From positions 8,122,001 through 8,186,000 of the forward strand of contig NZ_JACHMF010000001.1 of the NCBI RefSeq assembly GCF_014204895.1: a stretch of DNA of 64,000 nt, given 5' to 3'. Source of the stretch: Paractinoplanes abujensis. Its GTDB lineage: Bacteria; Actinomycetota; Actinomycetes; Mycobacteriales; Micromonosporaceae. This document shows positions 8,283 through 16,339 of the stretch, in pieces. The translations under genes and the position numbers were made by a program. How positions within the stretch are numbered: position 1 is the first letter of the stretch; every line of letters begins with the position of its first letter. The notes beneath the pieces are model-generated. The model made no database searches and was not told the DNA's origin. It saw only the letters and a list, made by a program, of their open reading frames with translations.

Positions 8283-9047
8283 GTGGAGCGTTTGCAGGAT
8301 CGGGTCGCCGTCATCACCGGTGCCGGCAGCGGGATCGGCCTGGCCACGGCGCGGCGGTTCGCCGCCGAGGGCGCCAAGGTCGTCGCCGTGGACATTTCGG
8401 ACGAGGCCGGGAAAGCCATCGCGGCGGAGGTCGGTGGCGAGTTCGTCGCCTGCGACGTGTCCGACGAGGAGCAGGTCAAGGCCCTCTTCGACGGGGTCGT
8501 GGAGCGCCACGGCCGGGTCGACATCGCCTTCAACAACGCCGGCATCTCGCCCCCGGACGACGACTCGATCCTCGTCACCGGCATCGACGCGTGGGAGCGC
8601 GTGCTGAAGGTCAACACCACCAGCGTGTTCTTCTGCTGCAAGTACGCCATCCCGCACATGCAGCGTCAGGGCAAGGGGTCGATCATCAACACGGCGTCGT
8701 TCGTGGCCCTGCTCGGCGCCGCGACGTCACAGATCGCCTACACCGCGAGCAAGGGCGGCGTGCTCGCGATGACGCGGGAGCTGGGCGTGCAGTTCGCCCG
8801 CGAGGGCATCCGGATCAACGCCCTGTGCCCCGGCCCGGTCGCCACTCCACTTCTGCTGGAGTTGTTCGCCAAGGACCCCGAGCGGGCCGCCCGGCGCCTG
8901 GTGCACGTGCCGATGGGCCGGTTCGCCGAGCCCGCGGAGATCGCGGCCGCGGTGGCCTTCCTGGCCAGCGACGACGCCTCGTTCATGACCGCCTCGCAGT
9001 TCGTGGTCGACGGCGGAATTACCGGAGCCTATGTAACTCCGCTTTGA
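8283..9047 (+). CDS. Short-chain dehydrogenase/reductase
   Basis: This 254-residue classical SDR has the cofactor motif TGAGSGIG near residue 12, NNAG near residue 88, and the catalytic YTASK around residue 154, with the C-terminal VDGG. The GTG start immediately follows the dehydrogenase stop without a spacer. SDRs annotated as 3-oxoacyl-ACP reductase often occur in actinobacterial gamma-glutamylation clusters, but their step is not defined. A role with a hydroxylated or keto intermediate of the amine is inference. A strong stem-loop about 120 bp downstream probably ends this transcript. Confidence 0.9.
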   Translation: MERLQDRVAVITGAGSGIGLATARRFAAEGAKVVAVDISDEAGKAIAAEVGGEFVACDVSDEEQVKALFDGVVERHGRVDIAFNNAGISPPDDDSILVTGIDAWERVLKVNTTSVFFCCKYAIPHMQRQGKGSIINTASFVALLGAATSQIAYTASKGGVLAMTRELGVQFAREGIRINALCPGPVATPLLLELFAKDPERAARRLVHVPMGRFAEPAEIAAAVAFLASDDASFMTASQFVVDGGITGAYVTPL

Positions 9048-9067
9048 TGTGTTTAGGAGTCCGTTTT

Positions 9068-9128
9068 CACGGGCATCGGCCCTGTACACCCTTTTCGCAG
9101 GGGTGAAGGGGTCGAATCCCCGCCCGTG
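9068..9128 (+). other. tRNA-like remnant or mimic (no D-arm)
   Basis: CACGGGC (9068-9074) pairs perfectly with GCCCGTG (9122-9128) like an acceptor stem. Inside are a 5-bp/7-nt anticodon-like arm (9088-9104; loop TTTCGCA) and a T-arm-like hairpin GGGG-TCGAAT-CCCC (9108-9121) that abuts the acceptor strand exactly as in tRNA. The D-arm is missing and the T-loop is one base short, so this is not a working tRNA. It could be a decayed tRNA/attachment-site remnant or chance. Confidence 0.3.
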
Positions 9129-9165
9129 CCGGTCGATCCCGGTGTGGGTGGGTCAGAGGACCCGG

Positions 9166-9202
9166 GCGCGGCGCCGCCTCCTCGACGAGGGCGACGCCGC
9201 GC
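9166..9202 (+). terminator. Nested stem-loop after the SDR gene
   Basis: GCGCGGCG (9166-9173) pairs with CGCCGCGC (9195-9202), and CCTC (9177-9180) with GAGG (9187-9190) forms an inner stem. No T-run follows; such U-less hairpins are frequent at actinobacterial 3' ends. It separates the enzyme genes from the first hydrolase gene, which has its own promoter. Confidence 0.45.
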
Positions 9203-9246
9203 ACCCCTATCACCCGATCAGTGGTTGTCCGGAAACGTGATCTGGT

Positions 9247-9258
9247 TACGGTGGGGCG
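9247..9258 (+). promoter_or_regulatory. Leaderless-type -10 box for first hydrolase
   Basis: TACGGT (9247-9252) ends exactly 6 nt before the ATG at 9259, the spacing at which transcription starts on the start codon. No Shine-Dalgarno sequence is present. Confidence 0.5.
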
Positions 9259-9942
9259 ATGCGTCCGATCATCGGCATCACGACCTATGTGGATCAGGCG
9301 ACCTGGGGCGTCTGGCGCGACGTGCCGACCACGTTCGTGCCGCACGACTACGTCGAGGCGGTCACCCAGGCGGGTGGCCGGCCGGTGCTGATCCCGCCCC
9401 ACGAGGACGTCGACGTGCTGCGTGTGCTGGACGGGCTGGTGCTGGCGGGCGGGCCCGACCTGAGCCCCGAGCTCTACGGCGCCGAGCCCGAGCCCCTGAC
9501 CGTGACCCGCCCCGACCGCGACCGGGCGGAAATACTGCTCGTCCGCCGGGCGTTGGACACAGATGTGCCCCTGCTCGGCGTGTGCCGGGGCATGCAGCTC
9601 CTGGTGGTCGCGGCCGGCGGCACCTTGCATCAGCATCTGCCGGACGTGCTGGGTCATGACCGGCATCGCCCGGCTCCCGCGGTCTACGGCGAGCACGACG
9701 CGTCGTTCGTCCCCGGCAGCCGGATCGCCGGCCTGATGGGTGACGACCTCGGAATCCGGTGTTTCCACCACCAAGGTGTCGCCGATGCCGGAAAACTCAC
9801 AGTCACCGGACGCGCCGAGGACGGCCTCCCCGAGGCCGTCGAGGATCCGGACCACAAGTTCGTCCTCGGAGTGCAGTGGCACCCTGAGGTGATACGCGAC
9901 GAACGGCTCTTCGGGGCGCTCGTCGCGGCGGCAGCCAAGTAG
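9259..9942 (+). CDS. Gamma-glutamyl-gamma-aminobutyrate hydrolase family protein (class I amidotransferase fold), copy 1
   Basis: This 227-residue PuuD-like peptidase C26 protein cleaves the gamma-glutamyl bond, releasing glutamate and the oxidised amine. The nucleophile lies in LLGVCRGMQLL and the catalytic His in GVQWHPE, with the acidic residue two positions after it. DGLVLAGGPDLSPELYG is the oxyanion/substrate segment. It appears to be transcribed from its own leaderless promoter after a stem-loop, so it may be expressed separately from the upstream enzymes. A second, clearly related copy follows 27 bp downstream. Confidence 0.9.
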   Translation: MRPIIGITTYVDQATWGVWRDVPTTFVPHDYVEAVTQAGGRPVLIPPHEDVDVLRVLDGLVLAGGPDLSPELYGAEPEPLTVTRPDRDRAEILLVRRALDTDVPLLGVCRGMQLLVVAAGGTLHQHLPDVLGHDRHRPAPAVYGEHDASFVPGSRIAGLMGDDLGIRCFHHQGVADAGKLTVTGRAEDGLPEAVEDPDHKFVLGVQWHPEVIRDERLFGALVAAAAK

Positions 9943-9969
9943 GGAAGAGCACGAGGAGGAACACACCGC

Positions 9970-10719
9970 ATGCGCAGGCCCCTGATCGGCATGACCTCGT
10001 ACGCAGAGCAAGTGCAGTACAACGGCAACGACGTCATGGCGGGCATGCTCCCGATGACGTACGTGCGGGCCGTGCACGCGGTGGGCGGACGAGCCGTGCT
10101 GATCACCCCGGACGATCCCGGTGAGGACGTGATCGAGTCGCTCGACGGCATCGTCTTCTGCGGCGGCAACGACATCGACCCGGCGTACTGGGGTGCCGAA
10201 CGGCACCCGACGACCGAGGTCGACAAGGAGCGCGACGAGTCCGAGATCCGGCTGATGCGGGCGGCCCTCGCCGCCGACCTGCCGCTGCTCGGCGTCTGCC
10301 GGGGCCTGCAGGTGATGGCCGTGGTCGGCGGCGGCACGCTGCACCAGCACCTGCCCGACGTGATCGGCCACGACCGGCACCGGGCCGCCAAGGGCACCGA
10401 CCCGCTGGCCGCGGGCGCCTCGGCGTACGGACGGCACGACGTGATCATCGAGCACGACTCGATCGCGCACCGGATCCTGGGGGCCCACGCGACGGTGAAT
10501 TCGTTCCACCATCAGGCGATCGACGACCCGGGCTCGTTCACCGCGACCGGCTGGTGCCCCGACGACCGGGTCATCGAGATCATCGAGGATCCCTCCTGCA
10601 CGTTCGCGCTGGGAGTGCAGTGGCATCCCGAGCGCACCGCCGATCTTCGGGTGTTCGCCGCCCTGGTCGAGGCGGCCGCCGAGCGCTCCGGGCTGAAGCC
10701 GGAAGCCTTCGCCGCGTAA
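9970..10719 (+). CDS. Gamma-glutamyl-gamma-aminobutyrate hydrolase family protein, copy 2
   Basis: This 249-residue paralogue of the preceding gene has LLGVCRGLQVM around the nucleophilic Cys and GVQWHPER with the catalytic His. The two copies align through GTLHQHLPDV and GHDRHR, but copy 2 carries an insert (residues about 140-155, KGTDPLAAGASAYG) and a longer C-terminal tail. Divergence implies different substrates or partners rather than a recent duplication. A GAGGAA ribosome site precedes the ATG, so it is leadered and probably co-transcribed with copy 1. Confidence 0.9.
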   Translation: MRRPLIGMTSYAEQVQYNGNDVMAGMLPMTYVRAVHAVGGRAVLITPDDPGEDVIESLDGIVFCGGNDIDPAYWGAERHPTTEVDKERDESEIRLMRAALAADLPLLGVCRGLQVMAVVGGGTLHQHLPDVIGHDRHRAAKGTDPLAAGASAYGRHDVIIEHDSIAHRILGAHATVNSFHHQAIDDPGSFTATGWCPDDRVIEIIEDPSCTFALGVQWHPERTADLRVFAALVEAAAERSGLKPEAFAA

Positions 10720-10800
10720 CCGCCCGGCCCGTCCGGTGTTACCGTGCTCATCCGTACCTGCGGACCGGTTCGGCGGGCAGGAGAGCGTGGGAGGAGCCCC

Positions 10801-13800
10801 ATGGGCGTGAGCTCGGACGGCACCCTTCCGAGCCGGCTGCGGGTGGCCTTCGAGCGGGGCGGCGAGATGGGCCGCCGGATGGCCGGGCTCGACTGGTCGG
10901 CCAGCCCGCTCGGGCCGCCGGCCGAGTGGGCGCCCGAGCTGCGCGACGCGGTGTCGACCATGCTGGCCTCGCGGGCCCAGATGATCATCTTTTGGGGCCC
11001 GGAGTACTGCTCGCTCTACAACGACGCCTACATCGCCACGATGGGCACCAAGCACCCCGCCTTCCTGGGCCGGCCCGGCCGCGAGATGTGGGCCGAGGCC
11101 TGGTCGGTGCTCGAGACCCTGTTCGACGGCGTGGCCAGCAGCGGCGAGGCGTTCTGGGCGGCCGACCACCCGTTCCGGCTCGAGCGGCACGGCTTCCTCG
11201 AAGAGACCTACTTCGACATCTCGTACGACCCCATCCGCGGTGACAACGGCTCGGTCGAGGGCATCTTCTGCGTCGTCAGCGACACGACCGCGCGGGTGCT
11301 CGGCGAGCGCCGGGTGCGCAGCCTGAGCGCGCTCGGCTCGCGCCTGTCCGGCTCACCCGATCAGGTGGCGCTGGCGGCCGAGGTGGTGGCGGTGTTCGCC
11401 GAGGACGCGGCCGACGTCCCGTACGCGCGGCTGGTGCTCGACGACAGCGTGGAGCCGGCCCATCCGGTCGTGCGCCGGGTGATCGAGAGCGGCCGGGCCG
11501 AGCAGGTGCCGCTGCGCGAACTGACCGAACCGCCGCCCACGGCCGCCGCGGAGGCGCTCGTGCTGCCCGTCACCGTGGGTCCCGTACGGGTCGGGGGGCT
11601 GATCGTGGGGGTCAGCCGCTATCTGGCGCTCGACGGGGGTTATCGCGACTTCCTCGAGCTGGCGACCGCGCAGATCTCCCGGGCCGTGGGCAACCTGCGG
11701 GCGTACGAGCAGGAAAGGGCCCGCGCCGCCGGGCTGGCCGCCCTCGACCGGGCCAAGACCAACTTCTTCTCCAACGTGAGCCACGAGTTCCGGACGCCGC
11801 TGACCCTGATCCTCGGCCCGCTGGACGACCTGCTCGACGACCCCGGGCTGCCCGGCCAGCAGCGCGAACGCCTGGAGCCGATGCGGCGCAACGCCCTGCG
11901 CCTGCTCAAGCTGGTCAACACGGTGCTCGACTTCTCGCGGCTGGAATCGGGGCGGATGCGCGCGGCGTACCAGCCGACCGACCTGGCCGACTACACCGCC
12001 CGGCTGGCCAGCACCTTCCGCTCGGCCGCGGAACGGGCCGGACTCGAGCTGGTGGTGGACGCGCCGCCGTTGCCCGCGCCGGTTCACGTCGACCGCGACA
12101 TGTGGGAGAAGATCGTCCTCAACCTGCTCGCCAACGCGGTGAAGTTCACCCCGCGGGGACGCATCGAGGTCCGCATCCGGGCCGTCGGCGGGGGTGCCGA
12201 GCTCACCGTGCGCGACACCGGCATCGGCATCCCGGCCGACCAGTTGCCCCTGCTGTTCGACCGGTTCCACCGGGTCACCGGCAACTGGTCGCGCAGCCAC
12301 GAGGGCACCGGTATCGGCCTCGCCCTGGTGCGCGAACTGGCCGAACTGCACGGGGGTGCGGCCACGGTGGCGAGCGAGCCCGGCGCGGGCAGCGTCTTCA
12401 CCGTCACGGTCCCGTTCGGCTCCGCACACCTGCCGGCCGACCGGATCACCGACACCGGCGATCGCGCGGTGACCGCGATCGACCCCCGCCCGTACGTGGA
12501 GGAGGCCGAGCACTGGTGGGCCGGCGACGAGCCGTCCGAGCCGTTGCCCGAGCCCGTGCCCACCGGCCGGCCGCGCGGCCGCATCCTGATCGTCGACGAC
12601 AACGCCGACCTGCGCGACCACCTGAGCCGGCTGCTGCGCCCGCTGTGGGAGGTCACCACAGCGGTCGACGGCCGGGCCGCGCTCGAGCTGGCCGCCCACC
12701 GGCAGTTCGACCTGGTGCTGACCGACGTGATGATGCCCCGGCTGGACGGGTTCGGCCTGATCGCAGCCCTGCGCGCCGACGAGCGCACCCGAGACGTCCC
12801 GATCGTCGTGCTCTCGGCCCGGGCCGGTGAGGAGGCGTCCAGCGAGGGCCTCGCCGCGGGCGCCGACGACTACCTGGTCAAGCCGTTCTCAGCCCGCGAC
12901 CTGACCGCCCGGGTGCGCGCCAACCTCGACCTCGGGCAGGCCCGCCGCCAGGTCCTGCACCGGCTGCGCGAGCTCGTCGACACGGCGGCCGCGATCGACT
13001 CCGTCCGCACCACGGCCGAGGTGCTCGACGTCGCGGCCCAGCACGTCCGCGACATGGCCTCGGCGGGCCGGGTGGTGATCACCGTCCCCGGCGCCCAGGC
13101 CGAGGTGGACGCGGGCGCCGACCCGGGCTCGCGGCCCGACCTGGAGCTGCCGCTGCCCGACACGTCCGGCGCGACCGTCGGCGAGCTGCGGGTCTGGGCG
13201 TCGCCGCAGGGCACCCCGGAACCGGCGGTGCTGGCCCAGCTGGCCCGCCTGATCGGGCTGCGGCTGGAGAACGCGCGACTCTACGAGGCCGAGCACCGGA
13301 TCGCCAGCACGCTGCAGCACAGCCTGCTGCCGCAGTCGCTGCCCCAGCTGCCGGGAGCCGTCCTGGCCGGCCGTTACCTGGCCGGCAGCAGCGAGGCCGA
13401 GGTCGGCGGCGACTGGTACGACGTGATCGCCGCGCCCGACGAGCAGCTGTACCTGGTGATCGGCGACGTGGTCGGCAAGGGCGTCCAGGCCGCGGCGGGC
13501 ATGGGGCAGCTCCGCAACGCGCTCCGGGCGTACATCCTGGAGGGTTTCGACTGCGGGGACGCGCTGACCCGGCTCAACCGGCTCGTCGACAACCTGGGCC
13601 GGCGCCAGTTCGCCACAGTCGTGTGCGTGCGGTTCGATCCGCGGGAACGCCGCCTGCACTTCTCGTCGGCCGGGCACCCGCCGCCGGTGCTGGTGCCGCC
13701 GGGCGAGCTCGGCTCGTTCCTCTACCAGTCGGCGCTGGGCCCGCCGATCGGCGCGCTCACCGACATCGACTACCCGACGCTCTCGGCCCCGATGCCGACC

Positions 13801-14373
13801 GGCGGGCGCCTGCTGCTCTACACCGACGGCCTGGTCGAGGACAGGCAGACCGGGATCGACGCCGGGCTGGCCGAACTGACCGCCGACGCCGCCAAGCCCG
13901 CCGAGACCGTGGCCGAACTGCTCGACGGGCTGCTGGCCAAGGCGGCCCGGCGTGCCCGCCGCGACGACATCGCGCTGCTCGGGCTGGAGGCGACCGGGCC
14001 GCGCGAGTTCGTGCTGCGCCTGCCGGCCGAACCCACCCAGCTCGGCGTGGTGCGGCGCCGGCTCGACGAGTTCCTGACCGCGCACGCCGTGCCCGAGGCC
14101 GACGCGTTCGACCTGACCGTGGCGGTGTCCGAGGCGGCGGCCAACGCGATCGAGCACCCGATCGAGCCGGCCGAGCCGTTCATCACCGTCGAGGGGTCGG
14201 TGGCCGACGGGGCGGTGATCATCGTGGTGCGGGACAGCGGCACCTGGCGGCCCAGCGGGTCCGGCGGTTTCCGCGGGCGCGGGCTGGCCCTGATCGGCGC
14301 CCTGTCGGAGCTGGCGGTGCTGCGCTCGCCGGAGGGCACCTCGGTGACGCTGCGGCGGCCCTTCAGCCCTTGA
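10801..14373 (+). CDS. PAS - histidine kinase - receiver - PP2C (SpoIIE) phosphatase - RsbW-like kinase fusion
   Basis: This 1190-residue cytoplasmic protein combines a two-component sensor with both enzymes of a partner-switching module. Domains in order: PAS-like sensor (about 30-165), a short GAF-like region, HisKA with His328 in NVSHEFRTPLTL, HATPase (Asn441/Asn445, DTGIGIP at 472), receiver (Asp599-Asp600, phospho-acceptor Asp642, Lys694), PP2C/SpoIIE phosphatase (GGD Asp871, GD Asp889, DD 1055-1056), and a C-terminal GHKL serine-kinase/anti-sigma domain (SEAAANAIEH, Asn1115). All key catalytic residues appear intact. GGAGGAG precedes the ATG at 10801; the frame extends upstream but that start is weaker. 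The 3' end overlaps a convergent STAS gene by 11 bp, its likely substrate. Confidence 0.93.
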   Translation: MGVSSDGTLPSRLRVAFERGGEMGRRMAGLDWSASPLGPPAEWAPELRDAVSTMLASRAQMIIFWGPEYCSLYNDAYIATMGTKHPAFLGRPGREMWAEAWSVLETLFDGVASSGEAFWAADHPFRLERHGFLEETYFDISYDPIRGDNGSVEGIFCVVSDTTARVLGERRVRSLSALGSRLSGSPDQVALAAEVVAVFAEDAADVPYARLVLDDSVEPAHPVVRRVIESGRAEQVPLRELTEPPPTAAAEALVLPVTVGPVRVGGLIVGVSRYLALDGGYRDFLELATAQISRAVGNLRAYEQERARAAGLAALDRAKTNFFSNVSHEFRTPLTLILGPLDDLLDDPGLPGQQRERLEPMRRNALRLLKLVNTVLDFSRLESGRMRAAYQPTDLADYTARLASTFRSAAERAGLELVVDAPPLPAPVHVDRDMWEKIVLNLLANAVKFTPRGRIEVRIRAVGGGAELTVRDTGIGIPADQLPLLFDRFHRVTGNWSRSHEGTGIGLALVRELAELHGGAATVASEPGAGSVFTVTVPFGSAHLPADRITDTGDRAVTAIDPRPYVEEAEHWWAGDEPSEPLPEPVPTGRPRGRILIVDDNADLRDHLSRLLRPLWEVTTAVDGRAALELAAHRQFDLVLTDVMMPRLDGFGLIAALRADERTRDVPIVVLSARAGEEASSEGLAAGADDYLVKPFSARDLTARVRANLDLGQARRQVLHRLRELVDTAAAIDSVRTTAEVLDVAAQHVRDMASAGRVVITVPGAQAEVDAGADPGSRPDLELPLPDTSGATVGELRVWASPQGTPEPAVLAQLARLIGLRLENARLYEAEHRIASTLQHSLLPQSLPQLPGAVLAGRYLAGSSEAEVGGDWYDVIAAPDEQLYLVIGDVVGKGVQAAAGMGQLRNALRAYILEGFDCGDALTRLNRLVDNLGRRQFATVVCVRFDPRERRLHFSSAGHPPPVLVPPGELGSFLYQSALGPPIGALTDIDYPTLSAPMPTGGRLLLYTDGLVEDRQTGIDAGLAELTADAAKPAETVAELLDGLLAKAARRARRDDIALLGLEATGPREFVLRLPAEPTQLGVVRRRLDEFLTAHAVPEADAFDLTVAVSEAAANAIEHPIEPAEPFITVEGSVADGAVIIVVRDSGTWRPSGSGGFRGRGLALIGALSELAVLRSPEGTSVTLRRPFSP

Positions 14374-14674
14374 GCCAGGGCTGCGTGGACAGCCCGCTGA
14401 TCTCCAGCACCCGGCGCACCTGCGCCGAGGCCAGGACCGTGAACCCGTTGCCGTAACGCTCGGCCAGCCGCAGCAGCGCGTGGATCGCGGCCGAGTCGAA
14501 GAAGGTGACGTTGCGCAGGTCGAGAGTGGCCGCGGCGGTGCCGTCCCTGGTGGCCGTCTCGTACATGGCGCCGGCGGTTGACATGTCGACCTCACCGCCC
14601 ACCGTGACGACGACCCGGCCCGCCTCCACGGCCGCCGTGGCCGTGAAGTTCTGGTCCGCCTGCTCTTGATCCAC
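14363..14674 (-). CDS. STAS-domain anti-sigma factor antagonist
   Basis: This 103-residue protein fits the SpoIIAA/RsbV fold: a central TVGGEVDMSTAG strand-helix and the phosphorylation segment VTFFDSAAIHALL, where the Ser after FFD is the expected RsbW target. Such proteins release a sigma factor when dephosphorylated by a PP2C phosphatase and lose that ability when phosphorylated by an RsbW-type kinase. Both activities are fused in the convergent gene that it overlaps by 11 bp. The GTG at 14674 gives the normal length; no good ribosome site is seen. No sigma factor gene lies nearby, so the ultimate partner is elsewhere or is not a sigma factor. Confidence 0.85.
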   Translation of the reverse strand: MDQEQADQNFTATAAVEAGRVVVTVGGEVDMSTAGAMYETATRDGTAAATLDLRNVTFFDSAAIHALLRLAERYGNGFTVLASAQVRRVLEISGLSTQPWLKG

Positions 14675-14783
14675 GCTGACACGATTACACAGGGGCCTGA
14701 GACCGGCAAGAACCGCCCGTTGGGCCTCAACAGAGCCGTTATGGTGCGGCCGCCACCACACCGGCGCGGCGTCGGCTCGGCGA

Positions 14784-14795
14784 TAGGCTGGCCCC
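14784..14795 (+). promoter_or_regulatory. Leaderless-type -10 box for map
   Basis: TAGGCT (14784-14789) lies exactly 6 nt before the ATG at 14796, with no Shine-Dalgarno sequence between. Confidence 0.5.
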
Positions 14796-15653
14796 ATGAC
14801 CGTTCGCGCCCCATTGGCGCCGGGAAAGCAGTCGCCCTGGCGGGCGGTCCCGGCGCAGATCGTCCGCCCTGAGTACGTCGGGAAGAAGCGCCCGAAAGAG
14901 TGGCGCGGCTCGCACGTGCAGACCGCCGAGACCATCGACAAGATGCGGATCGCGGGGCGGCTGGCGGCGCAGGCCACGCAGCTGGCGGGGGAGCACTGCA
15001 AGCCCGGCGTCACCACCGACGAGATCGACCGGGTGGTGCACGAGTTCCTGTGCGACCACGGCGCCTACCCGTCCACCCTGGGCTACAAGGGCTTCCCCAA
15101 GTCGTGCTGCACCTCGCTCAACGAGGTCATCTGTCACGGCATCCCCGACTCGACGGTGCTCGAGGACGGCGACATCATCAACGTCGACGTCACCGCCTAC
15201 CTCGACGGCGTGCACGGCGACACCGACGCCACCTTCTGCGTGGGCGAGGTCAGCGAGGAGGCGCGCCTGCTGGTCGAGCGCACCCACGAGGCGATGATGC
15301 GGGGCGTCAAGGCCGTCGCGCCGGGCCGCCCGATCAACGTGATCGGCCGGGTCATCGAGTCGTACGCGAAACGCTTCGGCTACGGCGTGGTCCGCGACTT
15401 CACCGGTCACGGCATCGGTGAGACGTTCCACTCCGGGCTCTACATCCCGCACTACGACAACCCGCGCCTCGACACGGTGATGGAGCCCGGCATGACCTTC
15501 ACCATCGAGCCGATGATCACCCTGGGCACCCACGAGTACGACATGTGGAAAGACGGCTGGACGGTCGTCACCAAGGACCGCAAGTGGACCGCCCAGTTCG
15601 AGCACACACTGGTGGTCACCGACGACGGCGCCGAGATCCTGACCCTGCCGTGA
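14796..15653 (+). CDS. map: Type I methionine aminopeptidase
   Basis: The 285-residue enzyme removes the initiator Met from nascent proteins. The metal-binding set is present: Asp in [11 protein letters not shown], Asp in HGDTDATF, His in GHGIGETFH, Glu in FTIEPMI and Glu in AQFEHTL. The N-terminal extension of about 40 residues ([13 protein letters not shown]) is the proline-rich, ribosome-binding type seen in the actinobacterial MetAP1c class (MapB of Mycobacterium). Its stop codon overlaps the GTG start of the next gene (GTGA), so the transporter is probably translated with it. Confidence 0.95.
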   Translation: MTVRAPLAPGKQSPWRAVPAQIVRPEYVGKKRPKEWRGSHVQTAETIDKMRIAGRLAAQATQLAGEHCKPGVTTDEIDRVVHEFLCDHGAYPSTLGYKGFPKSCCTSLNEVICHGIPDSTVLEDGDIINVDVTAYLDGVHGDTDATFCVGEVSEEARLLVERTHEAMMRGVKAVAPGRPINVIGRVIESYAKRFGYGVVRDFTGHGIGETFHSGLYIPHYDNPRLDTVMEPGMTFTIEPMITLGTHEYDMWKDGWTVVTKDRKWTAQFEHTLVVTDDGAEILTLP

Positions 15654-16339
15654 CGCAGGTCGCCGAGCACCACCACGCGGACGTCTCCGGCGGCTGGCTC
15701 CGGGCGGCGACCTTCGGCGCGATGGATGGGCTGGTCACCAACATCGCGCTGATCGCCGGCGTGGGCGGCGGCGGGGCCGACCGGTCGGCGCTGGTGCTCA
15801 CCGGGGTGGCCGGCCTGGTGGCGGGCGCGATCTCGATGGGCATCGGCGAATACACCAGCGTCCGCACGCAGAACGAGCAGGTCGCGGCCGAGCTGGCCAA
15901 GGAGCTGCGCGAGCTGCGGCTCAACCCCGAGGGCGAGGCCGACGAGCTGGTCGGCATGTGGGTCGCCCGCGGACTGCCCGAGCCGCTGGCCCGAGAGGTC
16001 GCCGACGTGCTCAAGCAGCATCCCGACCAGGCTTTGCGGGTGCACGCCCAGGAGGAGCTGGGGGTGGTGCCCGACGAGCTGCCCAGCCCGTGGACGGCGG
16101 CCGGGTCGTCGTTCGTGTGCTTCGCCGTGGGCGCGCTGATCCCGCTGCTCACTTACCTGCTGGGCTTCGACAGCCTGTGGCTCGCGCTGGCGGTCGGCGG
16201 GATCGGCCTGTTCGCGGCGGGCGCGGTGGTCGGCCGGTTCACCGCCCGTCCGTGGTGGCTGGGCGGCCTGCGGCAACTCGCCCTGGGCGCGCTGGCCGCC
16301 GTGGCCACGTACGGGATCGGGGTCTGGATCGGCGTCTGA
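15650..16339 (+). CDS. VIT1/CCC1-family metal transporter
   Basis: This 229-residue membrane protein carries the VIT family pattern: helix 1 [15 protein letters not shown], then [14 protein letters not shown], a cytoplasmic acidic helical stretch (residues about 75-145) and three further hydrophobic helices. The family moves Fe(II) or Mn(II) out of the cytosol; its conserved Asp and Met of helices 1 and 2 (AMDG, ISMG) are visible. The metal is not determined. The GTG start overlaps the map stop. The stop abuts the stop of a convergent gene with no spacer. Confidence 0.9.
   Translation: MTQVAEHHHADVSGGWLRAATFGAMDGLVTNIALIAGVGGGGADRSALVLTGVAGLVAGAISMGIGEYTSVRTQNEQVAAELAKELRELRLNPEGEADELVGMWVARGLPEPLAREVADVLKQHPDQALRVHAQEELGVVPDELPSPWTAAGSSFVCFAVGALIPLLTYLLGFDSLWLALAVGGIGLFAAGAVVGRFTARPWWLGGLRQLALGALAAVATYGIGVWIGV

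Noticed and set aside
9068..9128. An intact tRNA gene
   Set aside because: The D-arm is missing, the T-loop is short, and the base after the anticodon-like triplet is not a purine.
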